Below the pieces are notes generated by a model that worked only from the letters and a program-made list of their open reading frames with translations, was not told where the DNA came from and did no database searches. A stretch of DNA of 64,000 nt from Thalassia testudinum (lineage: Eukaryota; Streptophyta; Magnoliopsida; Alismatales; Hydrocharitaceae): the NCBI GenBank assembly GCA_037157565.1, contig JAZHRO010000046.1, positions 18,636,501 to 18,700,500 of the forward strand, read 5' to 3'. Shown here piece by piece: positions 24,058 through 34,858 of this stretch (positions are counted from its first letter, which is position 1; each line of letters opens with the position of its first letter). The position numbers and the translations under genes were made by a program.

Positions 24058-26648
24058 TGTTTGGGTGAAATTGTCGTTGTTTAGGGAATGCGTTGTAGAA
24101 CTCAGATTTAGAAAATAGAGTTCGAGATTGTTCCCAGAGAGCAAAGATGCAATTTTAATTCACCAATCATAAGAAATATAAGCAATTGAAAGCAATGATA
24201 TTCAAAATGATATTTCAATAAGATCAGAATAATAATGTAAAAAGATCAGGTTAAAATGGTGATTTAAATCACTCAATTAACCCCTCAAAGTTAAGCTCAC
24301 AAATATTCAAATAAATGCACAACAACCACAATCAAATTTCCACAATAATCAAAATTTTCAAGTGAAGCCACAGTAACTAGTAGAAGGCCTCTGGCATTGG
24401 GCAAGCTAGAGGACTTAAGAGGCACAAGGTCCTCTCTTCATGAACACAGCAGCAACAACCAAGGCTTAAGAGCCTCGCAAAAAGCCTCACAAGAGTGACA
24501 CAGTAGCACTATGCGTGTAGGGCACAAGGGCCTCACAAAGCTTAGGGACACTAAATCCTGAGAGGAGATGTGGGCACAAGAGAAAAACCTTCCCTACTCT
24601 CTCTCAGATTCTCTATCTTTATTGTCAGCTCAGACTTAGGTGAACAGTACCTGGTAGTCGGGCATATGATCAGAGGTCCTGACCCATCGACGTGACAAAG
24701 GGCGAGGAGTGCATGGAGGTGTGAGAGGGATCCGCCCCTGTGTGGTTGGGTGAATAGTAGAGATCACCTTTTCCCTTTATGTGTGATCTTCAGCATGCCC
24801 ACTAATGATGTGGGACTAATAACGTCAGCTTCTCCCTTCACGCAGCAACGGTTGATGAAGGCTCTAATTGGGGACAAAGATGATGCCTGCTGCTGTAATT
24901 GAAAACCTGAAGGGTTTCCTGGGAGTAATCCACAGCAATTGGAGTCAGTAGCATGGGTGAACATGGCTGGGAGACGATAGATAGAGCTAGAGAAGGAGGC
25001 GACGATGGAGCTCTGGTAATGGCCAGAAATGCACAATATAGCCTATTAGTCTTATCCGAAAAGCTCAGAAGGATCGCCTGAGTGTGGAGGATGTTCTGGT
25101 CATGGTTGCATGCAGTGATGAGGTGTGTGCATGTGTGGCAAAATCTGTGAAGGTGCGTGAAGGTGGTGGAGTTCGGTGAGGGTCTGGAGTGACCAATCCC
25201 CTTAAGTACTTAAGGAGTTTTGGTCATGAGGACATGGCAAAGATTCTGGAAGTTGTGGCAAGGTGATTGGTGCATTGGAGCGGGTGGAGGCCTTCACCAG
25301 AGCTTGGCCAGAGCGAAGGAAGACGATGTGGCTGCCAGTGGAATGGTGGTCGGAAGTGTGCTTTCAGTGGGTAGAAATGAAGTAGAGTAGGAGAGGAGCT
25401 TAGACTTAAGGAGAGAGATGATGGGTGGAAGGCTCCGGTTGTGATGGATCGGAGTCAGAGAAGATGTTGTTGACGATGATATGGTGGCGATGAAGGAGAG
25501 GGAGAGAGAATTTGTGCATTGGCATGCAACGATCGTTAGGAAGAGAAGATAGTGGGCCAGCCAAATTGACCGTTGGCCGGCTCAACGAAGAGGATGGAGG
25601 AGCTCATCGGGGATGAAGGTGCAGATAGCTGGAGGAGAGAAGATGAGGGTATTCTGGCATGAAGCTTCACTAAGAGGCTCGAAGTTGTGAGAAGGGTCTA
25701 TTCAAAGACCTTAGAGAGGCTTCCAAGTAGGGAAAGAAGCTTCGTGAGCTTGAGAACTTAGTGATGAAAAGATCCCTAAATTTGTGAGCATTCGCATGAA
25801 GAATCTAGGGTAAATTAGGATCCAATTCCTGGTCCAATAAGTAGAGATCTCTTAAGGATTCTCCCTTTCAATTTTCAAAAGGTTTGATTGAGAATCAGGC
25901 TACAAATCCTCTCTTGAATCTCAAAAGAGTTGCTGCATTCACACTAATGGTGGAAGGGACCATTTTTCAAGAAATGATGACAAAATTAGGGACCTGATTG
26001 CAAAGATTTGAAAATTTAGGAATTTAATTGAGAAATAAAGTTTAAATGGATTAAAATGCAAACTAGGTCAAGATGGACTTTGATTGAGACCAGATTTTGG
26101 TACAAACCTTGTTTGGAATGAAGGAATCTGATGGTGCAGTTGGATTTCAGTTTTGACCAAGTTTGACTAAGCAATTTACGTAAAAACCCAAATTATGGTA
26201 GAATTCCATTTGAGACTCCATTTGAGGTCAAAATGGGTTCCAAATGTCAAATAAAGGATATCAAACCTCAGGGAATATTTTTCTATAAATTTTAGAAGGT
26301 TTAGATGAATTTTATCTTGACCAGAACATCTATAATTTAAGAAGGTGTGAAATTAGGGTGACAAGTGCTGTATTAATTCTCGAAATATGCAAAACCTTAT
26401 TTTTGTCTGCATGGACCCACTTATCCATCTTTAATGATCACTTGACCTTCATTTCACCCCAAATAGACCACTTTGTTATTCTTTGTTCATGATATGCTGT
26501 TAAAATTACATAATTAACCCTACTTTCTTGTTCTCTCCGTAAAATAGAATAATGTGGAGTTATAAGCCTTAGATGGTTATGTGGGAGCATTTATCTTTTA
26601 AAACTGACTAAAAATTGCCAGTTAGGGCATATGATGGTGTTTCCATCA
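24058..26648 (-). repeat. Left-arm LTR of the palindromic element
   Basis: On the minus strand it starts at 26648 with TGATGGAAACACCATCA, directly after a polypurine box, and ends near 24058 in AAACA. It aligns along its length with the right-arm LTR. It contains the snRNA-promoter-like box (24806-24816) and the GGTCCCTAA-type module at about 25940-26040. The 90-codon frame at 24764-25036 has no known domain. Confidence 0.75.
24776..24816 (-). promoter_or_regulatory. USE-like box plus TATA-like box, 24 nt apart
   Basis: On the minus strand GTCCCACATCA (24806-24816) matches ten of eleven positions of the plant snRNA upstream sequence element RTCCCACATCG. CATAAA (24776-24781) follows after exactly 24 nt. 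This spacing is the one known for plant polymerase III type snRNA promoters such as U6. Whether it is used is unknown. Confidence 0.45.
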
Positions 26649-27788
26649 AACCCTCATGCCTAGCTTTTGCTAGTCCCATAGCAAACATCTTATGGATCAA
26701 ACCAGGTCACTAGGTCGAATGTAACCGTCAAGATGCCTTACTAAGCTGCATCTCTAGAAATCAAATTAAAATACCAACAGTAGGCCTAGAGGTACTCAAG
26801 TACTAGCCAAGATAATGATCTGACCAACTTCACCTGAGTCTGCTGTGAAGGCTTCTAAGGCCCACAAAAACTATCTAGAGGTTTGTTGACCCCAGCGATT
26901 AAAGCACCCGTGCATAGACGTAACATGCCTAGGTTTAGTTTGCCAGTGCACTTTCGTAGGAGAGAGATAGAGAAGGATTTTTCATTTGGAGAGTTTTCAT
27001 TCTTTTCTTTTTATTTTCCCCTAAATCCAGCCTCTAATTGGCCCTCAACATAGTCTACATCAGATTCCTTGTTCTCGTCATCAATCCTCGGAAGGTCCCT
27101 AGCTTTCAATGCTTCAGGATAGCACCACCCATGGCAGCCCCTAGAACCCCACCTTTGACACTTCAGGATAGTGCCGCCTATGGTGTTTTATAGCTAAATT
27201 CCTGCCCTGGCAATCGACATTTCGGGATAATCCCGCACATGGCACTTGAACCATCACATGGTGTTTACATGCCCCTGGTAGGATATTTAGATATCCTAGG
27301 ATACAACCACCAAGGAGATGATATGTTATTACGCATCCTCGAGGGGAATTTCATGCCTCTCCTCACTGGAACTCGTCCAATCAACTTGTGTTGTCATGCC
27401 ACTCCTACACTAGATATTTGAGATGGTTTTTCAAAGTAGAATACTTTTGATAGGTTTTTTCTTTGTTAAGCACATTTAACCAAACTTAGTGTGTGATTTT
27501 TTTTGGTGCTTAGGTTCCCAAGTCCCGCAAACCAAAGGACAGGCAATGGGGTTGAATAATCCCTAACCCTTCGACCTACTACATTAGCTTCACACTTTTC
27601 TCAACCTCTTGACGATTAATCCAGATCTTAACAAATACATGAGTGTTTAAACACTAAAACAGATCCAAGAGGCTTAAGGTCAATACTCGTAACTAATCTC
27701 CTCAGTTTTAGCCATCCAAGTGTTAATTCATCATCCGATCCAACCTAGAAGTTAGGCAAGTTCCATACTCAATTTTAAGTGACTAATT
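26649..27788 (-). other. 3' internal region of the left arm
   Basis: Non-coding. Read on the minus strand it ends in the extended polypurine box (26649-26680). It contains the three-unit repeat (about 27110-27245) also found in A (43359-43504) and in the right arm (52470-52615). No part of gag or pol is kept. Confidence 0.65.
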
Positions 27789-28201
27789 CATTTCCTTTTA
27801 AGGGACTAATTAGTCCCTTAAAATTGATTATGGAACTTACCTAACTTCTAGGTTGGATTGGATGGTGACTTACAACCTGGAAGGCTAAAACTTAGGAGAT
27901 TAGTGACGACTACCGACCTTAGTCCTCTTGGATCTGTTTCAAGGTTTAAACACAAATGTATTTGTTAATATCTAGATTAATCCTCAAGATGTTGAGGAAA
28001 GTGTGAGGCTGTTGTAGTTAGTTTAAGGCTTAATGACTATTCGACTCTGTTGCCTACCCTTTGGTTTGCAGGACTTGGTAACCTAAGCACCCAAAAAAAT
28101 ACACACTAAGTCTGTTTCAGTGCATTTAATTGAGAAAAAAACCTATTAAAAGTGTTTAGTTCTAAAAAGCCATCTGAAAGATGTAGCGTAGGAGCAGCTC
28201 A
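27397..28201. repeat. Central inverted repeat of the palindromic element
   Basis: Inner part of the palindrome: arms 27397-27788 and 27808-28201. Within the right edge of the spacer a 28-bp perfect palindrome (27796-27823, centre ACTAATTAGT) lies slightly off the main axis. The sequence is non-coding 3' internal DNA of the element. It has no gene. Confidence 0.75.
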
Positions 28202-28206
28202 GCAAC
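27808..28206 (+). other. Right-arm 3' internal region, first part
   Basis: Plus-strand copy of the element's 3' non-coding region, matching A at about 43000-43215. It is cut at 28206 by solo LTR S1 and resumes at 52323. The join reads GGAGCAGCTCAGCAAC followed by ACAAGTTGATTGG, as expected from A and from the left arm. Confidence 0.65.
28202..28206 (+). repeat. Target duplication of S1, left copy
   Basis: GCAAC, repeated at 52318-52322 on the other side of S1. Confidence 0.75.
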
Positions 28207-28804
28207 TGATTGCACAGCAATCATGGGTCCTAATAAACCTAAATAATGTCTGAACCTATCTTAAATTGTGGATATTGCACTCATATCTTGCATATCATGC
28301 ATTGCATCTGTCTATTTAGAATAAGATGAGATATCCTGCTAGTTAATGGTTTTCATTACTATTTACAGATAATAAAGTGATCCAGGATGGAGATAGTGGA
28401 ATAAAGCAATAAAGGAAGAAGAAGACTGATCCAGATAAGAGGAGTGAGGAGGATAGCCTTATCCCTACCATTAGAAACCCTAGGACAGCCTTCCCAAACC
28501 CAAAACAACCTCCATTAGGGCACCTTAGCCTCAAAACCGAAACATGGATAGCACTATCCATGTTCCTATCCCTCTCCCAAACACTTAGGAACCAAAACCA
28601 ACCTTAGAAAACATAAAACCCACTCTCCAGCACCTTTTGATTTCCGCAGAATAACAATCCAGGAAGCCAAAACTCATACTGGCACAGAATTGGACGTCTA
28701 ATTTAGTGTCCAGATGTCCAATTTTGTAGTATAAGACGTCTGACCACTATCCCAGACGTCTGATACTGCTGTCTGGTTCCTGATTTTGGTGTTGGATGCC
28801 CTAG
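28207..28804 (+). repeat. Solo LTR S1, first part
   Basis: It starts TGATTGCACAGCAATCA, a perfect 7-bp inverted repeat with a 3-nt loop. Three GACGTC motifs lie at about 28685-28768. It is interrupted at 28804 by element N (duplication CCTAG) and continues at 50917. No coding sequence is seen; the 72-codon minus frame at 28343-28561 is not convincing. Confidence 0.65.
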
Positions 28805-29174
28805 TGTTTGCACCTCAAAACACGCCTGTAATAATGCCTTCTTGTGCTATTTTCTAGCATTAACATTGCATAATAGGATCCTGTAATCGCATTTGTAAAA
28901 ATGCTTGCATGCATGCATTTAATAAAGAGAGGAAGAGGAGTGAAACAATGGCTTGCATAGTTACATTTTATCTCAAGTGCCTCCTTGCAAATTCCACCTC
29001 TTTTCATTTTTTTCTCTCTTGATTTCTTCTTTTCTTCTTCCGGCGGCTGCACTTCTTCCCGCAGCAGCTGCTTGCATTTACTCCACGTCACTTCTCCCTG
29101 CCAACGCCGCTCCCTATAGCGGCAACTCGCGCACCCTCTCCCTGCTGCAGCCGGCACGCCTCTCTCTCCTCCTC

Positions 29175-29180
29175 TATAAG
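29175..29180 (+). promoter_or_regulatory. Possible TATA box of N 5' LTR
   Basis: TATAAG after a CT-rich run, conserved in the 3' LTR (near 49140). Weak by itself. Confidence 0.3.
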
Positions 29181-29861
29181 AAGCTGCAGCTTCTTCCTCG
29201 CAAGGGAGGCGGCTGCAGCAACGAAACAAACCCGTAGCCATCTTCTCCACCGTCTTCCCCTCCCATACGTCGGCCCTCCGTCGAGGAGGCACCCGACGAG
29301 CAGGAGTACCCACTGTGGTGCACACCACCATAGTGGGGACACCACCGCCCAGCTCTTCGACGAGTCGGTGGGCGTGGTGTCATCCTCGTTTGATTTTTTT
29401 CTCTCTTTAACGCCATTGCCGCCGCTCCAAGCTTCTAAGCTTCGAAGCTTGAAGCCGCGGCAGCAGCAGCCACGCAGCAGCAGCAGGTCCTCCCCGCTCC
29501 TCCGCGACCGTCCCCGCAGCCGCTCACCGCCTCCGCGTACGTCTGCAGGGCGTTCCCCGCCTCTGTCTCCATTCTGTCCGCCTCGCAGTTGCACCTGCAG
29601 CCGCCGCCGCGCGCACTGCAGCGGCCGGCTACGGCCTCGCGCCGACCGTCGCCCTCCTCCGCGACCCTCCACGACCACCTGCAGACCGCCTCCACGCTCG
29701 CTCCTCCGCGCCATCGCCTGCTCGTTGACTTCGCGCACGCCTGCAGAACCCTACGCAAAGAAGGCGCGCCCGCACTCGCCGTTTCCAGACGTCCGCTGCC
29801 TTCTCCAGACGATGCGACTCTAGACGTCCACCGCCGCGAGCAGACATCTTAAGTCGCGCGT

Positions 29862-30085
29862 CCGCTCTCTCTCTCTCGCCCGCTCTCTCTCTCTCTGCTG
29901 ATCTCTCCCACCCGCTCCCGCTCTCTCTCTCACGTATTCTCTCTCTCTCTCTCTCTTTTTTACTCACTAACAGACACACACCCACAGCAACGCACACACA
30001 CACACATTCACCGACGCACACACACCTATACCAACACATACACACACACTCACACACTTATGGTAACATATATATAAATATATAT

Positions 30086-30116
<31 letters not shown>

Positions 30117-30265
30117 CATAGTATATCTATATAATTATGTATACATACACATATATATAATATATATATAATATATATATATCTACTTATATATACATCT
30201 ATATACTTATACATATACTTATATATATATAGATATATTTACTTATATACATACATATGTACATA
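29862..30265. repeat. Compound microsatellite (CT)n-(CA)n-(TA)n in N 5' LTR
   Basis: CT-rich run to about 29960, CA-rich run 29968-30058, TA-rich run 30066-30262. The same order is in the 3' LTR at about 49815-50232, with different repeat numbers. Confidence 0.9.
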
Positions 30266-30964
30266 TATTTTCATGTTATTTATTATACGCTGTATCGCGG
30301 GAATATCTGCACCAGTTGCTGATATTCCCCGATACACGCGTACAAAAAAAGCGTGGTCCCATACATCATCCATCCTCCATCCACACTCCACGTGGCACCT
30401 AGTCGTGTTGGTTGCGTCTCTCTAGACGTCGACTGACTCGACATAGTGCTACACTCCATCGCCACCTCCACCCCCACCCCTTTATATATATACTACATAT
30501 ATATATATACATACTATATTTACTTTCTGTCTATTTGCTTTTCTGTTAGTAAAAAGATAAAAAAAATACATAAAAAAGAAAAGATAATCTTTGACTTGCA
30601 GGTACCTCGTCTTGCGAGTAGCAAGACTTGTTTTGGGACTCTGTTTGGCTAAAAGCCAAGGACACAATTTTGAGGGTGTGCCTCAAGAACAAGGATTACC
30701 ATAAAAAACCTAAATAAGAAAAACACCAAAAACACAATAAACGAACGGAAGAGACGCGTTTTAAGGAAAACGTAGAAACTCGACTTTAACCCCACTTCCC
30801 TGTGTTCGACCCTGGGCCTAAAAGTGACAAGATAAAATCAATTAGGCAAGGTTAAAAATTTTGTAAAGAGATGGTTAGGTCTGAATTAGGTTAACCACTG
30901 TACACATTTCAACGATAAAAATATCATATTAACAACCTATTCGGGCCGACCCATCACACTTTTC

Positions 30965-30982
30965 TGGCGCCGTTGCCGGGGA
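30965..30982 (+). other. Primer-binding site of N (tRNA-Asp, perfect)
   Basis: TGGCGCCGTTGCCGGGGA is the exact complement of the last 18 bases of plant tRNA-Asp(GUC) with CCA, as I recall that tRNA. It lies eight bases after the LTR end, not three as in the other elements. Confidence 0.85.
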
Positions 30983-32361
30983 GGTGCGCCTTCGAGTAAG
31001 TTTCTATCCAAATCCTTTCAATTTTTCTCTTCCCTCTTCACGGGTATTGTTGTTTTTGGTGTGCAGGTGAACTTGGTGGAAGGAGAAGGAAAGCAAACGA
31101 AGTCGGGAACGAGGGCAGATCCAAGGCGGGAACGAGAGCGTGAAGACGCTGACACCGCATTAGAGCTTTGCATACGTTGCCGAACAAGTAGGTTTTCCTT
31201 TTCTTAGCAAACTAGGATTAACTTACCACCTCAATAAAAAAAAAAATTAAAAACTAGAAAATTAAAAAAAGAAAACTTCTTGGGATTTCTTGAGGCAAGT
31301 GGATTAAAATTCACTTGTTTGATTGGTTGACTTCACTCCCATTGCCGCAGGATTTCCCGCCACACTTCGCTTAGCGAAAATCCGAGAATCTTGATTCTTG
31401 GATTTTTCGCCGTGGGAAGTATTCTTTGAGGCAAAGAAAAAGACTGCTTGCATCCTCTTTTGCCTCGCTTATCTTTAATTCAGGATCACATTTTTGGTGG
31501 GGAGACTTGGAATTGAGTTAATTCCAACCTCACCACAACTTTTCAACTTGCCTGTGATTCGATCCTGAATATTTCAACACCAACAACTTTTTTTTGTTTA
31601 TCTGTTGGTTGAGCCTTGTGTGGACATTCTTCTTGGTGATTGGGAGCACTTGAATTGAAGTGCCTTGGCTCCCTTTCACATTGATATAAAACTAATTCGT
31701 GCATCCACACTTAGAAATCTCCATTTAGGGTAGCCCATTGCATTTTAGCATGCATTAACTAACTGATAATTGAAGAAGGGTTTCTTGGGTTTTAGAAGGA
31801 AAACCTGTATTTTTGCAAAAACCCGGAGATTGGTTGAATTGGTAATTCAGCAAAACCGTAAAATCCATACTACTTAAGGCTGAACTCTAAAAAACCATTC
31901 ACCAATAAAAACTTCAATTCGGGGAGATTTCCCCGTTGCATGCTTGTTTTTACACACTCTGAAAATCAATCACTTGGGCATTACCCGTAAACAACGCCCT
32001 TCACATTCAAAAAGCACTTGACCCTAAGCCTCTAATTAAAACTGGTAGTAACTTGACCCTTTTTAAGGATTGGAGGTCTAACTACCTGCGTGTAGCGGTT
32101 ACGTGCTGGTGAGAGTTCCCGCGTGCTATCGGGTGTCTAAGACTGGGGCAAACGGCCTTTCAATCTAGCCCGGTGGTTCCACGGTGCTCGCATTCGGTTC
32201 CGTAGTTCGTGATAGTAGGTAACTTAGATCTTTAGGTCTAAGGGCACACTGTAGAGGTTAGGAACTTGACTGTATTGATTTGTAATAAAGTGTACCTTTG
32301 CGGCGTCATTTCACTCATCTCTTTTCCCCTCTTATCCCCCCAATTCTTCCTGTGATAGTTC
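30983..32361 (+). other. Leader of element N
   Basis: About 1.4 kb, non-coding. It has an inverted repeat near 31375-31410 (AGCGAAAATCCGAGAATC then TTGATTCTTGGATTTTTCGC). The last 300 bp are GC-richer and resemble the structured end of the A leader (36470-36670) in layout. Confidence 0.5.
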
Positions 32362-32978
32362 ATGTTTGGGAGGAGGTCACACAACCCTGAATTGTTTGAA
32401 TTGACTGATAAATAGCCGAATCATCCTCCTCCTCCACAAACATGGCACACACCCCCACCTCACCACTTCGTCACAATTCCAATTCTTTCAACACCAGGCT
32501 TATCCCGAGAAACCCTGTAAGACCTTCCTTGTCGAGTATCGCGCCAAGCGACTCAGTAAGCCATGTGGAACTGGCTTCTGTAAGCCGGTATTTCAACACG
32601 GAGGACCAAGCCTCCGTGTGCTCGGACACATATGCGAACACGTCTTCTGAAATAGAAGACGCTTGCGCCCGGGGGAACAACCCATTTTCTGCCACGTATA
32701 ATCCAGGGTGGCGCAATCATCCGAATTTCGCATGGTCCAACAACCCGCAACGCCAAAACCCCGCTGGTGGACCAGGGCGATCGTCCGCACCCATCATCCC
32801 AAGGGCCCAGTCTAATCCTATGGAAAATCCGCCATCAGGTCCTTGCGTACAGAAAACCAAACATGCATCAAAGCCTCTTGATAAATTGATGCAAATGATG
32901 ACGAAAATGTCAAAGCGCCATAAAGAGAACATGACCTCTCTTCAGCATTTGGCGCAGCAGAATGCTGAGATCAGTCTA
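32362..32978 (+). pseudogene. N gag-like frame, 5' part (interrupted by element A)
   Basis: It begins ATG at 32362 (MFGRRS, like the Gag starts of A and Y), then has a stop and a shift. The main open frame is 32442-32978. It lacks the capsid core (no THWY or KKFFPVG motif) but contains NPFSATYNPGWRNHPNFAW, the segment that follows the capsid in Athila-type Gag. After it comes a lysine-rich helical stretch (LDKLMQMMTKMSKRHKENM) matching the start of the A pol frame. The frame is cut after codon ATC-AGT by the A insertion and continues at 46778. In N the capsid part is missing, so the protein could not build particles alone. Confidence 0.65.
32974..32978 (+). repeat. Target duplication of A, left copy
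   Basis: GTCTA here and GTCAA at 46778-46782 on the other side; one mismatch. The right copy restores the N frame. Confidence 0.6.
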
Positions 32979-33903
32979 TGGTGAGAACCTCATCATGAGC
33001 CATAACTAGCTCATTTTGACCTAATACAAAGGATAAAAGCTCCTACATATCTCAAGAAAAGGCTTAACTCAGAGAACCCTGAGTTTGAGAAGAAAATAAG
33101 TCATAAGGGGTAAAAATGCAATTTTACCAGTATAATCTGCATACAGGGTAATTCAGGGCCCAAACATAGGTCAAAGCAGCTTAATAAGAATAAAAGTGGG
33201 ATGAAATGATCTAGCAAGGGCTACAGCAATTCCAAGAAACTAAATGATAATCTGTAACCCTAAAACAACCCACTTCAATTCACAAGGTTCGAGGCAAATT
33301 AAAAATAGAATAAACCCTCTAAAATTCATAGAAAAATAATCTCCAGGGTTTAGAACCTTCAATTTGGCCTTCAGAACCCTTTTTGACCTACATTGAGAAC
33401 CATGCCCAATTAATAACTTAATTTGGGTTTTTACGTAAATTGACCGGTCAAACAAGGTTTAATATGGAAATGAAATTCACCATCAGATTCCTTAGGTCCT
33501 AATTAGTCATGTATAAAAACTTGAGCCTAAGAAGAAACCTCCTTGACCGACTTTACACTTTGGTCCTCATATATTTACTCTTTGGCCCTCAACTTTTGAA
33601 CCCTCGCATTTTGGCCCCTAACTCTCCTTCATTCTTTGCAATCAGGTCCCTCCTGCAAAACCTGCCAGCACCATGCTCCGGCGACCTTGCGCGGAGCATG
33701 GCGCCGCGCAGGGTGAGGTGGGGGACCTAGCAAGTAAACCGGGGGTGCCCTGCGTCGTCAGCCGTCGCAGGGACACCCCCCTGGTCGTTGTAACCCACCA
33801 TACCGGCCGTGCGAACGCACGGACGGTATGGGTTCTTGTTTCCGACCATCCTCCGGCGAGGGAGACACGTCGTCTCCCTCTGCCTTCCTCCCTGTTTGAT
33901 CCC

Positions 33904-33911
33904 TATAAATA
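33904..33911 (+). promoter_or_regulatory. TATA box of A 5' LTR
   Basis: TATAAATA followed by CCCCCC, the best TATA box in this LTR, 925 bp from its start; identical in the 3' LTR at 44877-44884. Confidence 0.65.
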
Positions 33912-34802
33912 CCCCCCGTTGCTCCACCGACCGGGGCAGCCTGGATCTGACGGAGAAAATCCCCAACTTTCTTCTCTTCTTCCTCCGGCAGACGCTCACC
34001 AGCTCCGGCGGTTTCCTCCCCCTCCACCTCTTCGCTCTGCCGCAATACCAGCAGCAGAGACTTCCTCCCCTGCTCTTCCCGCGCCACGCCGTACCCAGCT
34101 GGCGCCTCTCCGGCTCTCTGCTCGCCGCCGCCCCTTTCCCTGAGCATCGTCTTCTCCGGTGACAGTCGATACAACTGTCGCCCTGTTCCTCCCCCTTCGT
34201 CCCTGCAAGTAAGCTAGAGCTACTCCCCTTCTTCTCCTCTTTCTTTCCCCGCTTTCAATTTATTCAATTAAGCCCTCGACCGACCCTGACCACCTTCACC
34301 CCCTTCGTCTCCGGCCACCCTCCGGCGAGCCGCTCCCATCACCTCAGCGACCCACACGGCTCGCCGACCACCGCAGGACCTCCGCCTCCTCACCCTGATC
34401 AACCTCCGCCCTGCCACTTCCCCCACATCACCCTCTGCAACCCCACCGAACAGACCCATCCTCCGACCCACAGTGCGACCTAGGGCAGCCCTCGCACGCC
34501 GCCCCGCGCCTCGCCACCACCCACACGAGCTTCGCCGCACCCTGGCGAAGCTCCTGGCACTCTCTGATTAGGTCGAGAGGCCGTTTTCTTGTGAACAGGC
34601 CACCCGACCTCCGCCGCCATTGCCGCGCAGGAGGAACTGCTTCCGCCTGCAGCTACAGGCGCGCCACGCTCAGCGCCAAGCCCAGATTCAACTCCCAGGC
34701 CTTGCGAGGCGTTTTGGCAAAACACCAGGTTCGCAGCTAAGGCAGAAAGCTTCGCGTGACGCCGCAATCTCCAGCTGACTTCCCCGCTGCGGGCGCGCAA
34801 TT

Positions 34803-34858
34803 GAGGTGGGACATTTAGTCCCACCTCGGAAACGCCTGAAGAGTCGCAGCGACATAAG
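34803..34858 (+). promoter_or_regulatory. Hairpin with USE-like box and TATA-like box in A 5' LTR
   Basis: GAGGTGGGAC (34803-34812), loop ATTTA, GTCCCACCTC (34818-34827): a perfect 10-bp inverted repeat. Its right half is GTCCCACCTCG, one base from the plant snRNA upstream element. CATAAG begins at 34853 after exactly 24 nt. A further GTGCTG...CAGCAC hairpin follows at about 34868-34893. The same is present in the 3' LTR at 45776-45831. Confidence 0.45.

Larger units (their letters stand above)
28805..30956 (+). repeat. 5' LTR of element N
   Basis: It starts TGTTTGCACC and ends GACCCATCA. GC-rich U3 and a possible TATA at 29175-29180 are followed by a compound microsatellite (29862-30265) and the U5 motif (30795-30820). 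Several GACGTC motifs are present (29787-29840, 30424). Frames of 90-216 codons on both strands (for example 29088-29738 minus) are composition effects: the longest frames in the two LTR copies are in different frames. Confidence 0.85.

Noticed and set aside
24040..24060. Primer site next to the left-arm LTR (TTTTGGCAC on minus strand)
   Set aside because: Only nine bases fit; the rest does not match tRNA-Asp, so chance cannot be excluded.
29088..29738. 216-codon minus-strand frame in the N LTR, with a similar long frame at 49105-49713
   Set aside because: GC-rich LTR sequence; the long frames in the two LTR copies use different frames and show no domain.
30066..30262. TA-rich tract as an origin or scaffold attachment region
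   Set aside because: It is a microsatellite block that belongs to the N LTR; nothing else supports another role.
30965..30982. tRNA-Asp fragment as a tRNA gene
   Set aside because: Only the 18-nt complement of the tRNA 3' end is present, in the place and orientation of a primer site.
33673..34824. Many frames of 90-156 codons on both strands in the A LTRs, repeated at 44646-45797
   Set aside because: They overlap one another on both strands, come from GC-rich U3 and are present twice only because the LTR is.
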